The notes under the pieces were generated by a model. It did not search any database and was not told the origin of the DNA. It saw nothing but the letters and a program-made list of their open reading frames with translations. The position numbers and the translations under genes were made by a program. From Phoebastria nigripes (lineage: Eukaryota > Chordata > Aves > Procellariiformes > Diomedeidae): DNA of 64,000 nucleotides. The stretch lies in assembly GCA_035582835.1 (NCBI GenBank), contig JAYKAV010002662.1:2455342-2519341 (forward strand). Direction: 5' to 3'. Below, piece by piece: positions 25,153 to 38,608 of the stretch (the first letter of the stretch is position 1; every line of letters starts with the position of its first letter).

Positions 25153-27087
25153 CGTCTTGTTTTGATTTCTTCAGTGGACATCTCATCTGTCAGCAGTGAG
25201 GAAGAGTGGGAGTGCTTTTCCTTGGCTGTCCTGAAAGGTGAGCACTAAAAAGCTGCCATTGCTCTTGCTCAAAGTGGGTTACCAGAAGGTTACTGCAAGG
25301 GGGTAGATGAAAAAAAGGACTAACATCATCCCAGAAGAAGATTTAAAGAGTTCCGTTAACTTTTTTTCCTCTCACAAGAAAGACTGAATCAGTCATGTTG
25401 TTTGTATTCCCCATCGTACTTCTGACGGGTTGTTTTGCTTATCTGGCATTTCGGCTCAGATGCATCCCACCTGATAGTAGGCAGAGACGCTGAAGTTAGG
25501 ACTGTCATTATCTGGGTGCCAGCTACAGTCACNGAGAAGAGAGAGACACCTTAGGAGAGGGATTCACATCTGAGNAGGGTGAATCATACTCTCAAGATGC
25601 CAGTATTTCTCCATTTCTCAAGATGCTGTTGGCACAAACAGCAGTAAGTCAGTACAATGAGGCTTCTAATTTAGGAGCCTTGGTGAAATGCCTTAAGTTT
25701 GATAGGTGAACCTAGACTGTGGTGAATCTCCCTCTCATCATATCTGCAGCTTGATAGAAAGAAAGATATCAAAGATATTCACCCCTTTGCCGCACAGGAT
25801 TCTTGTGAAGGGAGGTGAGAGCAGCATAAAGGAAAAGAAGAATAAAGAGAAGAGAAACGTGGAGGTTTCCAGGGGGAAGTGATGAAATCTTTCCTGCTAT
25901 TGCCTTCTGGCTTTGTGAGCTGAGTTGCACGGCTTCTTGTCTATGCCACCTCCACAGCCAGAAGGCTGCTCAAATACAGGATTTGATTCTGGCCCAAAGC
26001 TCAGGTGGGAGCATAGCTGAGGATTTGCACATGGTTCCCATCTGCTCCCCAACTAGTACTCCACAATAACTCATGCAGCTGAATGGATGCTGTCCTGGGA
26101 AGGACGGGGCTGGGATGGCCAGTGACTTCAGCCCAAAGACTCAGGGTGGCTGAATATATTCACTAGAAGTAGAGAAAAAAATCAGCAACCTCAGTGCAAT
26201 TCCAGAAGAGAAATTTCCCTCCTGGAGACTCTTTGATGTGCAATATTTTCTCATTTCCAAGTACTAAGTGTAAAGAGTTAAAAGAACTGGAACAGTTTTG
26301 GGGGTCAAAATAGTGGTAGGAGGTGGAAAAGCAGAGTCAAATTAGGAAGCCCAGCACTGAGCAGATCAGGAACGTGATCTCATTTGAAGACCCTAACTCC
26401 AGGATGTCCTGGCAGCAGTCTTTGCATTAGTCTTCTTTCAGTCTTGAGAAGCTAACAGGGCAATGTGATCCCCCAGATACTTCCACCCTGGCCCCAACTC
26501 CAGGCCCATCTCTACAGGACACTGTAGACCCAGGAGCTCTGCACCATCCCCGGCTGAAGTACTGAATAAANGGTCCTTCCCAGAGACCAGCTTTTGGCTT
26601 GCTGCTCTCTGTGGCCTCCTCTGGAGTAGTGTCAGCTCTGCCACTTCCTCAGAGGTGCTCCAACACTGCTTCCAAANTAACCCCTACTGTGCTGAGCCCC
26701 ACAGGAGGATCAGGGGGTTTACCATCAATGAGACACTTGGCAGAAGCCCTCTCCTGACTGTGTTCAGATTTCCCAACTCAGCCACTCTGGGCTGTGGCTA
26801 TACAGGCACTGCTCGTGCAGTTCTCCTCTCCGGTCATTGCCTAAGGGGCACAGTGGCTTCCCAGCACCCTGCCTCCTCACCATCCTGAGCTCAGAAGTTC
26901 ATTTTATCAGATCCAGAATGCCCAGTCCTTGCATGCATTTGAAATGCAGATGAGGGATGGACAACTCATGCTTTTCTTCTTTCTCAGTAATACTGGCAGA
27001 GGGGTCCTTGTGAGCATCAGGATGGCCCATTCAGGGTCTATGAGACCCATGAAGCACCTGAGTGTGGCCTGAACACAGTCACACCAG

Positions 27088-28836
<1,749 letters not shown>

Positions 28837-29228
28837 TGGGACACAAACAGGATGCAAGGAGAGTGCTGATGCCATGGTGACATACTCCATGTTTTGCGTC
28901 ACACAACAGGGCATGTGGTTAGTACTGAGGGCAAAGCCCTTGTTTCCCACCTCCCNTTACCCATCACTTGGAAATCAGAAAGGTCCCAAAGTCATGGCTT
29001 GAAAGAGAAAATCCAGTGTCCAGACTGAATGTGGGAGGCAGGAAAGCATCCTGAAGCCCATGTTCAGAATAGCAGGAACTGGAACTCCGGGAGTATAGTT
29101 ACTCCAGGAAGGGCTCCCGAGTGCCTCATTTTACATGTCTCAAACCTGCGGGTGACTATAATTATCAGTGTTGCTTGGCTGCAAGAAACCCAGGGAAACA
29201 AGCATTTACAGTGAGACTGTGCATCACC

Positions 29229-29325
29229 TACTCCCACTGGTGAGCGTTCCCATGAGTAATTCCAGTGAAGCCAAGGAGGCTACACGTGTGAATAGTGTTG
29301 GATCTCCTGGAGAATGAGGTTCACA
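29229..29325. repeat. palindromic old repeat, copy 1
   Basis: 'cccatgagtaattccagtga' followed by 'agccaaggaggctacacgtg' is a decayed version of the long sauropsid palindrome whose centre reads 'gagtagtcccattgaagtcaatgg' and whose right arm reads 'actcacgtgagtaaagt'. A related copy is at 37,105. The family is likely a non-autonomous DNA transposon, but I cannot name it. Confidence 0.5.
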
Positions 29326-32300
29326 GCCTGGCCCTGAGAATTATTTTAAGCCTCTAAAAGGTCCTCTGCAAATCAGTCAATCACTTCTCTGCTCACAGGC
29401 ATGCACATTGCAAGTTTTGCCCTGTGCCTAATGGCTTCTCAGTTAATGTTTCCATGAATTAAAAATAATGTGTGCACTGCACTGCGTCATGTCCATGTAC
29501 ACATGTGTAATAGTAAAGCAATACAGGCACCATAATACACAGTTCGCTAGACACACTGTAATAAGATCAGATAGTTTCAGTACCTTTTTGGTTGCCGTTT
29601 TTCACCTGAGTGACACGCTTATCCGTTTTGGTATATAAACTTCTACAAGGTCATCTAGGATGTTGTGTTTTACCTTGATTGATAGCACAGTGCAAAGAAG
29701 TGTGACTGATCCATGCAATCCTGCCTCAACCTATTTTTATCCAGATCTCCAAGGGTTGGAATCCCTCATTTAAAAAAAACCCCAACAAACAAAATAAAGA
29801 GCCCAGCCCAATCCAAAAGACTAGAGTAGTCAAAGCTGAAGTACCCATCCTGTCTGTTAATAACTTGCAAAAGTTTTTACTGCAAGATTTGGAACGTGAT
29901 GGTAAAATTCTGCAACACGCACATGGTGTGGGAGGAATAGAAATTACTTTCAGAGTTTGAGTCTGGAAATTTGTGCCTGAACAGGGAAAAACAAGGGATG
30001 TGTTTAATCAACAGGCTCAAGCATTCCCTTCTTGTAAGACAGAAAGAAACAGCACTTAAACTTGATAACTCCTTAGAAATAACAAGCGAAGAACACAGAT
30101 CGGATGTCAGCAATGCTCACTGGGGAGAAGAAACACAAAATGGAGTTAGAATTAACATGTCCTTTGCACACANCCATGCACTGTGCATTGCAGAGCAATT
30201 TGTTTAGTGGTTTCCCTATCTGCACTCCCGGCTGGATTACCAATGTCTTATCTCTGTGCCCTGCAGTGCACCCTTTTATATATCGTATATGTGATTCACC
30301 AGGGAGGCTGGGAGCTTCAGCTGGCAGTAGGGTCCTCCAGTGGGAGCAGTTAGATGCTCCTCAAACTCTTAGTAACACAACAGCATTGCAGTGCGTAAGA
30401 GGAAGGAAACTGAAGCACTGAAAAGGGGAAATCTTCGTTAAAAATCCTTCAGCAAAGCTAGGAACTGCAGTCAGGTGTCTGACCAGCAGCCCTGTGCCCT
30501 CAGTAGCAGAGACCAGTCAAGCAAGGTTGGTCTTGTGTCCTGCCAGGCTAGTGCAACAACAGCCACAGTGAAATGCCCAACTGGATTTTCGTTTAAATGC
30601 AAACAAAAGGGACAGAATAATGAGGAACTAGAAACTTCTCCTCTCCCTCCAACTGGACATCAGGGCGGGATTGAACTCTTCCCCAAGAGCAAATCCCTCT
30701 TCACCAGCCACCAGCCCCCTTCCTTCCCTTCAGTGCTGGGGCTCTCCCTAGCCTTGGGGACCAGGACCCAGACTTTTTGCCTGATTCCCAGGCATCACCA
30801 TGTTTTTCTATAAAAAGCAAAGCCACTTGCCCTGCCAGGGCTCCCAGGCAGTGCTGAACACTTTCCCAAGCTGATACCTGCTGATACCAGTGCTGTCACC
30901 AGTGGGTGTGGAGGAATGAAGCCATCCCATGGACCAGGGCTTCTGGGACAGGCTTTGCCAAGTGGAAATCAGTTCTGGGTCAATCAGAAAACTGAGATTG
31001 ACATTTCCATTAGTGTTAATCTTCATCTGCAGACTTCTTCAGTGAGATTCTGGAAATATTCATGCCCCATCCACATCAGACAAAGCTCTTGTATCTCCCT
31101 CCCTGCTAGCACCAGTTCCCTGCATCGGGCTAGCAAAGCCTGGAGGATTTGTGCAGCCTGAGCTCCCAGCAGCTGTAACAGATACAGCAATGAAAATAAG
31201 AATGTAACGGCGTGACCTGTAGATAGCAGGTCTTTTCTTTTGCCACTAGAAATAATGTCATTCAAATGACGCTATCCATAGCACAAAAATTCTGGAAAGT
31301 GTTCCCAGCACAGGCAGAGCTGGTAGACTTGGAGTTTAAAGGCCACAGGAATCAGTCTGAACATCGCACGCAGCCCTACTGCGATAGACCCAGAAATGCA
31401 CCCCATGCTTCTTGCATCAAACACTCACACCTTGTGATTGAGCCAGAGCTCTTCTTCTCAAAAGGCACCCAAATCTTGATTAATGTGGTTAATTAACTTC
31501 ATTGCAAAAGGGACTGCTATCCTCTTTGACTGATTTTATACTAACTGTTAATTTTAGGCTACGAATGGTTACTGAACTGCCTACTTGCACAAAGAGGGGC
31601 TTCCCAGGAAGGATGCCTTTCAACTAGGATACAGCATTTTATCAAAGCAAAGAAGAATTTCCTCTCTCTCAATAGGGAGAAATGAGGTTCTGACTACAGT
31701 AGCGTCACTCACTGAAATGACAGGTTAAGGATAAGTGTGTATGATTGCAGACTGCAAGATGGTAAACTATATGCAAACCCCTTTCAAATGCCAGAACGTA
31801 TATTACTGTCTTTTCATCTGGGGAAAAAAAATCTTTTTTCCCATGTAAAAAACAGAAATACTCACTTGGGTCACCATGTTCTGATCTCGCGCTACTTTGA
31901 AATGACTTCATCATGGATCTTACGGCTTTGGGCCAGCACTGGCAGAGCCCCGAACCCAGACCTTAGTTTATTAAACCATGCTTTATTTTATTGTTTTGAA
32001 TCCCTGAAATTTTGTGAAGTAGTCGTGTGAGCACCTTGCATCTTCAAATCAGTGTGACTGTGCCCGCCCTCCTAATCCTGTGCAAAGACGAAAGGTTAAT
32101 TAAACCCGTGTTTGATTTATGAATGTTATCCCTTCTGGGGAGCAGAGAGCAACTCCAGCTAAAAGGCAATATTGTGTTTATTTTACTTCTCCACTGGCTG
32201 TTCCCTACATGCAGTAGTTTATGGATATAAATAATGTTTTAGAGTAGGGAGCAGTTGTGGTGAAAACTAAGCCCAACTTTTGAACAAGCCATGAAAAAGA

Positions 32301-32963
32301 GTAACTTGAATCATGCAATGATTTCTAGGAAGCTGAAGCAATTAATTCTTTCACGGGTAAAATATAAGCCAAAAAATAAAATTTCAGTGTCCCATGGTGA
32401 CAGCAAAATTTAAAAGTATGGTATTAAAGAAGGCAGAATTCCCCACTAGTATATGAAAACAATGTTTTCATTTAGGCCAGCGGAAATCTGGACTAGTTCC
32501 ATTTGGATCATTGAATTTGCTCTGGATTTACCCCACAGTAAATGAGAACAGAAGACAATCCTCCCAGGTTTTCTTTTTCATTTCTTTCCTTTTCTTTCTA
32601 AAGAAGAATCAGGGCCAGGCTCCAAGAAGCTAGTATCAGTACAGCTACAAAGTATGACCTCTTCCTCACCACTGGTATCTGTGTGGATGTAAATATTTGT
32701 GCTCCCTACTGTCTTCCGCTTTTGAGAGGGCTCCTTTCTAAGAGCAACCCCCCTCCAGCTCAGCTCCTGTAATGTTACCAGCTGCTTGGCAAAGCTCAGA
32801 TCTAATCCTGAGTAATTGCAAGAATTTGTGACAGGGAAAAAAATTCTGAAGACTCGTACAGCTAGGTTGTTATGGGAGACTTCAATTCAGACAGCAAAAC
32901 ATCCATGGTAAAATGTACACCATTTCTGAGTAAGGACGTTTATCACTTAAAAGACACCTATTT

Positions 32964-32979
32964 AAAAAAAAAAAAAAAA
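32964..32979 (+). repeat. poly-A run
   Basis: Sixteen consecutive A followed by G. No processed gene or LINE body is recognisable immediately upstream. Confidence 0.8.
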
Positions 32980-33104
32980 GACATTAAACCAGATCTGGTT
33001 TCACAATGTTGCACTCAAAATGTAACCACCAGTATTTCAGCTCCTGTTAGTAACTCTACTACCTTCAGCTACTCATGAATATATGAGAGCAAATGCTGTT
33101 TGCG

Positions 33105-33206
33105 TGTCCCATGCCTGATACAGGGAATCGAACCAGCCTGGAAGGTTTCTGGATCAGGGACCATCCTTCCATACTGCACCAGTGGAGGATCAGTCTCTAA
33201 ACCACG
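33105..33206 (-). repeat. possible tRNA-derived SINE head
   Basis: On the minus strand 33134-33124 reads GGTTCGATTCC, an exact match to the Pol III B-box consensus GGTTCGANNCC. About 60-70 bases upstream on that strand is 'tggtttagagac', an imperfect A-box (about two mismatches). The spacing is longer than in a standard tRNA gene and no cloverleaf is evident, so this is not a functional tRNA. It resembles the tRNA-related head of an old CORE-SINE/MIR-type element. Confidence 0.35.
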
Positions 33207-33973
33207 TACCGAAGGGTTGGGCTAACACGAAGTTGTAGGACAGTCACAGTATTTGCTACGTTTTGCCATGGTGCTGGTGACATCTCTTGAGAGTTCCAGG
33301 AAATAATGGCAAGATCACAGACATTGGGGCAGAGGGATGTGTCCCAAAGACAACTACAATTTTTTATTTGGATTAATAATAGGAAGGTCATGAAACTGCT
33401 TTCTATTATCCTGAGTAGAGCTTAATTTTCTTTCTGCTTAAACTATCCTCACTCCATTTATGCCCCTATTCAGCAGAGCACTTGCAAGCTCAAATTTAAA
33501 TATGAGCATAAGGCCCATCGACATATGTCCTCTGGCTGCTAAGAGAAGCCCTGAGGCTGCTTAAAAAACCAGACTGTGCTCACAGTGAATTTCCAGGTGT
33601 CGGCTCAGACACTGCCAGAGCGCATTTTCTGAAGGGTGCAGTATAGGCATCGTTGTTGGCTTCAGTGGGACTGAAGGAAGTGTTTCAGTGCTGGTACGAT
33701 CAGGATCCTGAGCAGAGCTAAGAGAGGAAGCCAGGTAAGTAAACTCAGACCTGGCTGGCACTCTTTACACCCATAAAGGGAACCTTGGTTAGATTCGTGC
33801 TACAAAGCCAACCCAGCTGCTGCTCAAAATTCAGCCTAATGTTTGTTCTACATTCCTGCAGGTAATATCCCTGTAACAGTGGTTTATGCTACTGTAAGAA
33901 AAGTATTTTAAACACTTTAATGGCCTGCTTTATATCCATCCTCTCCTTCAGTAGGTGCAAATAATTGCCAGTG
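33207..33973. other. non-coding DNA, nothing recognised
   Basis: Short chance frames only. A 'ggcttcagtgggactgaagg' stretch near 33,658 contains a small local palindrome and may be a scrap of the same palindromic repeat family as 29.2 kb. Confidence 0.45.
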
Positions 33974-34122
33974 CAATTTTGTACCCCCAGTTATTTGCAG
34001 TTATGGTGCGTGTCATTGACGTGTCTAACTAGCTGATAAGATACGTGGGTGCGATCAGATGCTGTAATTAGAAGTTTAAATGACACGAACTGCACCCACA
34101 CATAACTGCAAGTGCAAAATTG
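33974..34122. repeat. inverted repeat with 44-nt arms
   Basis: The left arm (33974-34017) and the reverse complement of the right arm (34079-34122) align without gaps over 44 bases at about 32 identities. Both share 'caattttg', 'cagttat' and 'cgtgtcatt'. The ~61-base spacer between them shows no recognisable sequence. The structure looks like a miniature inverted-repeat element or an ancient palindromic repeat. No target-site duplication was identified. Confidence 0.7.
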
Positions 34123-36449
34123 TATCCGTAACATCTTGGAAGCAACAAAGAGAGGAAGGACTTAGAAATTTGTCCCTGCAAATGTTAATTTGCATGGCAA
34201 TAAGCTTGAGCCTATTTGGCAAACGCACTTTCATTACACAAGATTTAAGCCAATTGATTCTAAACAACCTGAGAGTGTTCAGACACTTAGCATTAGACAC
34301 AGCATCTTGAAAAATTATACTAGTCTGTTCAACTAGGGCAAGGAACTTTTCCCTTCAGTTAGGTAACACATAATTCATGTCTTTGTTACTGCCTTTGCTG
34401 TGGTTAGAGTAAGCAAGAGTCTTCGCTTGCAATGACAGATTTTTATAATGATTTCTCAAGGCTGTAGCACAGTGTAAGTGCGTTTCGTATTTCATGGTAA
34501 GCAAATGGCATGCAACAAATAAGAAGGTTCTTGCTCTGGAGTTTCTCTTGACGCCATAATCATATAATATATAATTTCATATTCCAGCCTAATGTAAAGC
34601 AGAAATTTTAATCTGACATCTCTTTGTAGACATTATCCAAAGTTTTGGGAACCTTAGAAGAGTGTTTAATGGTTTTACTAGGAAGATACTGATGCACTTT
34701 GAGGTTAAATCAGAATCATTGGTGTTTCTCCTATTTCTCCCCTGTTTTAGCCCCAAGGTTCCATTTAACTATCCCCGTGCACTGCAGTGTGTGCAACACA
34801 ACTGGAAATATTCCCTCAGGCTGTTTGTTATTTCCCCCTCTCTTCTGGCCAAGGGAGACCGAGAGAAAAACTGAACCAAGTAAGACTGAACAAGCNGAAG
34901 AAAAGCACAATGGAAGGGAGTGTAGAAGGATTAAACAAAAATACTGAGAGATCACATCCTTTCATCCCTGCTCCAGTGTTTTGGCCCAGCAGCACAGCCT
35001 TACCCCTTGCTGGGAGAGGGTAGCGTGAGGAGACCATGGCAGAGCAACGCAGCGTGGGCTGCTTGCTGTGCCTTGGGATGATCCACCTCCCCAGACTTGG
35101 AAGTGGTGTTCNGCTTGCTGAGGGCAGGAAAGCAGGTTTCGGAGAAGGAGCATCGTTTTAGCTCTTGAGGGGAAACAAAATGTAGCAGTCTTTCTGGAAC
35201 CACATTGCCCTTTAGCCGACCTGCATCTACTTCTGCAGTTGGGATATTCCTGCACCCCAGTGTCAAAAGAGTTTCAAAGCTTCAGGAGATGCTCGTCCTG
35301 GGTTCAGGAAGTTTTCTTTTGTCAGACCCCATCAAGTGTCAGCCGCCTCCACTCGGGAGCTAGCACCTCCCGTGCGTTTTGAAGCGGCACAGACCGCGGC
35401 AGCTTCCTGCTGCGTCCGACTCGGTTCCCCACCTCCCGTCTCTACTTCAAATGCTTCGCAGCTGACCCTAAAAGAAACAAGCCAAAATCCCAGCTACCCC
35501 AGAAGCAGTCCCCAGAGAGCATGACTTGCTAATGGCAAACAGCTGCAGTCATTAATGTTATCTCAGGGGATCTGGGCTTTAACAGTGAAGGTTCCAGGTT
35601 CAGATCCTGTTGACAGACTGTAAGATTAAAACTAATAATCTTGCCTAGCAAAATACAGCGGGGATCACCTTCTCTGAGGCCCCAGGTGCCTGGGAGAACA
35701 GGCAGCCGATGATGTCCAAGGCACCGCGTTGTCCTTTTGGCTGGATAAACAGAATGATCCTCTGGTGGCTTTAGACTTTTTTCCCCCTACTTTTTCTTCC
35801 TTTCTCTTGATAGAATTTTCTCCAAGTATCATGCACTGTGGCTTTCCATAGACTGACTCTTTCACACTATCTGAATCAAATGTCTGCTCTCCATTAGGTG
35901 TGCAGAATTTCCATATATCCTGGGTGCTTCTACTGCCATCTCTTGCTCTTGAACCTGTGGAGATGTTGGATGTATCGTCCAAGCCATCCCACTCAGCCCC
36001 TCATACCTACTAGATAATAGAGCAGAGGGATCCAAATAGAGATTACAAAATGGCAGGTTCCTGGATCAACCTGGGACCAGTGCGAGACGAGCATCAATTG
36101 GCCATAGCCTTCGACTTCCAGGATGCAGAGCAAGGCAGAGTCCGCGCTGCTGATGGTCAATTCAAAAGTGGGGCGAGATGATCTCACTAAAGCAAAACTG
36201 GTGAGATGAAAACTATTAGATAACATCAACCGGGTTTGTCAAATGAGCTGGAGAGAGCTCTTGGCCCAGCTTTCCATGGACATCTGGCTACAAGGTGCTG
36301 CCTTGATTACACCAACCTTCACCTGCATCCTCTGGGATACAGGAGAGGGCAGAGGAGCCACAGGTTTGGCTGTGGTAACAGGGAGGCCATTGCAGCCATG
36401 AATAATCTGTTTTCCACAGTTTCCACAACCCATGTGGTGTGAAAAGCTG
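34123..36449. other. non-coding DNA
   Basis: No supported gene. Contains a CpG-rich patch (35284-35460) and a possible SINE head at 35566-35640 ('gatctgggctttaa' then 'ccaggttcagatcctg'), resembling the MIR tRNA-like part. Short frames around 34,660-35,270 on both strands show no recognisable domain. Confidence 0.5.
35284..35460. other. small CpG-rich patch
   Basis: Twelve CpG dinucleotides fall between 35,343 and 35,459 and one more at about 35,292, much denser than the flanks. It is too short for a standard CpG island. It could be the edge of a regulatory element, a promoter-like patch or a remnant of a GC-rich repeat. No exon with splice sites is recognised, although a 62-codon frame starts at 35,336. 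Confidence 0.5.
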
Positions 36450-37104
36450 GACAAGGATTTGTAAATGAATTGAGCCCAAGAGTAATTACACGTTCCTGCA
36501 GATTACTTGGTGCCATAATTGCACTTAGTATTTACCATGTGACCTAAGCCAGAAATAATCATGTATTTACTTTATATTTATATTGTAACATGCCATGTAC
36601 TGTAATTATACTGCCACTCCATGGTACTTAACACATCATCGAATGTTCCACAATTATCATGTTAGTAAATAGCACTTACCGAGATTTGTGGCCTGTAATT
36701 TCAAGCATTACCTGCTAAAGATTTAGTATAGCAATGTCAAGAAACAGGTTTCTTGACAATGTCATTTCATATAAAAAATGTCAAGACCTAGAACAAATAA
36801 AAATCAGTTTTTAAAAATTCAAAATTTGAAAATACAAAGGAAAAGCTAGATTTGGAATTAAAGGCTTTTCCAGTAAAGTAATCATTAATTCCATGAAGAA
36901 TTCTCTGAATTCTTCTACTGAAGGTTGCAGAAGATTAAGAGTGAAAACTTTCAAACTTGGGTGATTAAATGAAGGTACTAAATCCACCTTGAGGCTCTTA
37001 AAGAAAAATATTTTGGAAGAAATTAATATCCACTCAACCTCTCATTTAATTCTCATTAAATCTCTGAGTGGCTAAAACCAAACCTTTTACATTGGATTTT
37101 CTGA
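36450..37104. other. AT-rich block with short palindromes
   Basis: Strongly AT-rich sequence with two clear short inverted repeats: 36735-36758 (11-bp perfect arms around two bases, extendable to 14 with one mismatch) and 36895-36915 (9-bp arms around three bases). No coding potential. The composition is like many conserved non-coding elements, but conservation cannot be judged here. Confidence 0.4.
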
Positions 37105-37215
37105 ATGGACTTATGCTTACGTATACATTTGCTCTTAGAAGTATTCCCCTTGATTTCAGTAGAGTTACTCATGTGATTAAACTCAAGCATGTGCTTAAGT
37201 GTTTTGCTGGTCTAA
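37105..37215. repeat. palindromic old repeat, copy 2
   Basis: The centre 'cttgatttcagtagagttac' and right arm 'tcatgtgattaaactcaagc', 'atgtgcttaagtgttttgct' follow the sauropsid palindrome 'ttgaagtcaatgggactactcacgtg... aagcatgtgcttaagtgctttgct'. The left arm ('gacttatgcttacgtataca') is a decayed inverted match to the right arm. The best preserved copy of this family in the window. Family name unknown to me. Confidence 0.65.
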
Positions 37216-38549
37216 AGCCAAGTTTTCAGTATGGAAGTCTTAAAATGTTGGTCAAAGTAGGCATATTTAAACAGGAAAGCTTTAGAACATTGTCAAATTT
37301 TCACAATTCCTCCTTCAACAGGATTTTTCTACATTGTAACGCAGATGGATGCCTGGATATCACTTAACTCTTGCAAAAAATCACTCAAGACCCAAGATTT
37401 CCAGCTCAGGCCAATCCCTACCTTAAATACACCACAAAACCTTTAAAGAAGCCACCCCAAGCTTCCCTTCCTTGCTGATGTTTTCTTTATTCGTTTCATT
37501 GCAAGCCCCGTAGAATGGCATCTAATGTGGAGACCCAAACCTGGAATTAGGAATAACTTCTTTTGCTCCTGTGATTCAAGAGCACAGACAACCATTACAT
37601 TCAAATTGAAGGATGAAATCCTGGTTGCACACCTAGTTAGTAGTTCTGCTGTTGAACTCTATGGAGCCCAGGTTATTGCCCCAAAAGCTCATCTCTTACT
37701 TCGGCCTTGGTCTGCCCAATATATACAAATGAGCTTAACTTTAAACACTGATAGTACCATTTACCTCATTAACTGGAGCCGGATGAATAATTCATAATGC
37801 ATAACTTATCCAATGAATCTCACTTCTTTTTGTGTTTGTGAATTGTCTGCAAATAGATTCTTGATTGGACTCTTCATCTAAAATTATTTGCAGGTTCCTT
37901 CGGTGAATCATAATCAGTCTGCAGATCGTTTGAGCGGTACGCTGCGAGCAGTCACAGTTTGCAGCTCATGCTGTGTGGGTTCGCTGTAGGAACGTCAAGG
38001 TAACACTCCTGTTCCCTCCCTGGAAAGCCTTATGTAACTAGCCAACAGCAGGATGAATTTCAAACTGCACATATGAGAGTAAAACTTGGAAATTCACACC
38101 CTTGCTGAGTGCTGTTGTCAAATTCAGAATCTCCCTTCGGTGAACGGTCAAACAGTGCTACAGAAAAGTAAATATCAAAGGTGCATATGCGTCTGTAGCA
38201 AATCTGAGGGCATGGAAACATGAGCAAAGTTACTGGAGGGTGACAAATTTCAGCCTAACAGCTGAACCATGGTAGCTGCCCCTGTGAACAATCTCAGGCT
38301 GGGGCAACCTGGATTAATTGAGCCTCTCCTCAGTGGAAGTTAAACTACCAGATTAGCTTGCTCTTGCTGTGGGCTGAGTTCTCATATGGATGCAAGTTGG
38401 CAATCACAGGGTGACTTGTTCCTGTGTCTGAGGCTGGAAGGGGTTTTTTCCATCTAGCTACCCTGTTTACTCTAGACAAAGAAGATCTCACCCTGGCAAA
38501 GTATCTTCTGCAGGGGCAGTGCCATTACTTGCAAAGTGCTCAGATCCAC
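37216..38549. other. non-coding DNA, nothing recognised
   Basis: Short frames only. The 37,780-37,990 stretch is AT-rich at first and then contains several CpG. It looks like plausible conserved non-coding sequence but no motif supports a call. Confidence 0.45.
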
Positions 38550-38608
38550 TGCATGCATTGAAGCTGGTGGGACAGTTGGGTGCATGCATTAAAGCTGGTG
38601 GGACAGTA
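38550..38608 (+). repeat. 31-bp tandem duplication
   Basis: A unit beginning 'tgcatgcattgaagctggtg' and ending 'gggacagttggg' (38550-38580) is repeated immediately with one G-to-A change and divergence only at its end (38581-38608). Local tandem duplication. Confidence 0.85.

Larger units (their letters stand above)
28837..33104. other. non-coding DNA
   Basis: No supported host gene. Contains one palindromic old repeat (29229-29325) and a poly-A run (32964-32979). Short frames between 29,870 and 32,030 show no recognisable domain. Parts of 32,080-32,400 are AT-rich and could be conserved non-coding sequence, but that cannot be judged without alignment. Confidence 0.5.

Noticed and set aside
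35566..35640. tRNA gene candidate ('ccaggttcagatcctg')
   Set aside because: The B-box-like block has a mismatch at a key position and no cloverleaf or A-box at tRNA spacing is present. At best a decayed SINE head.
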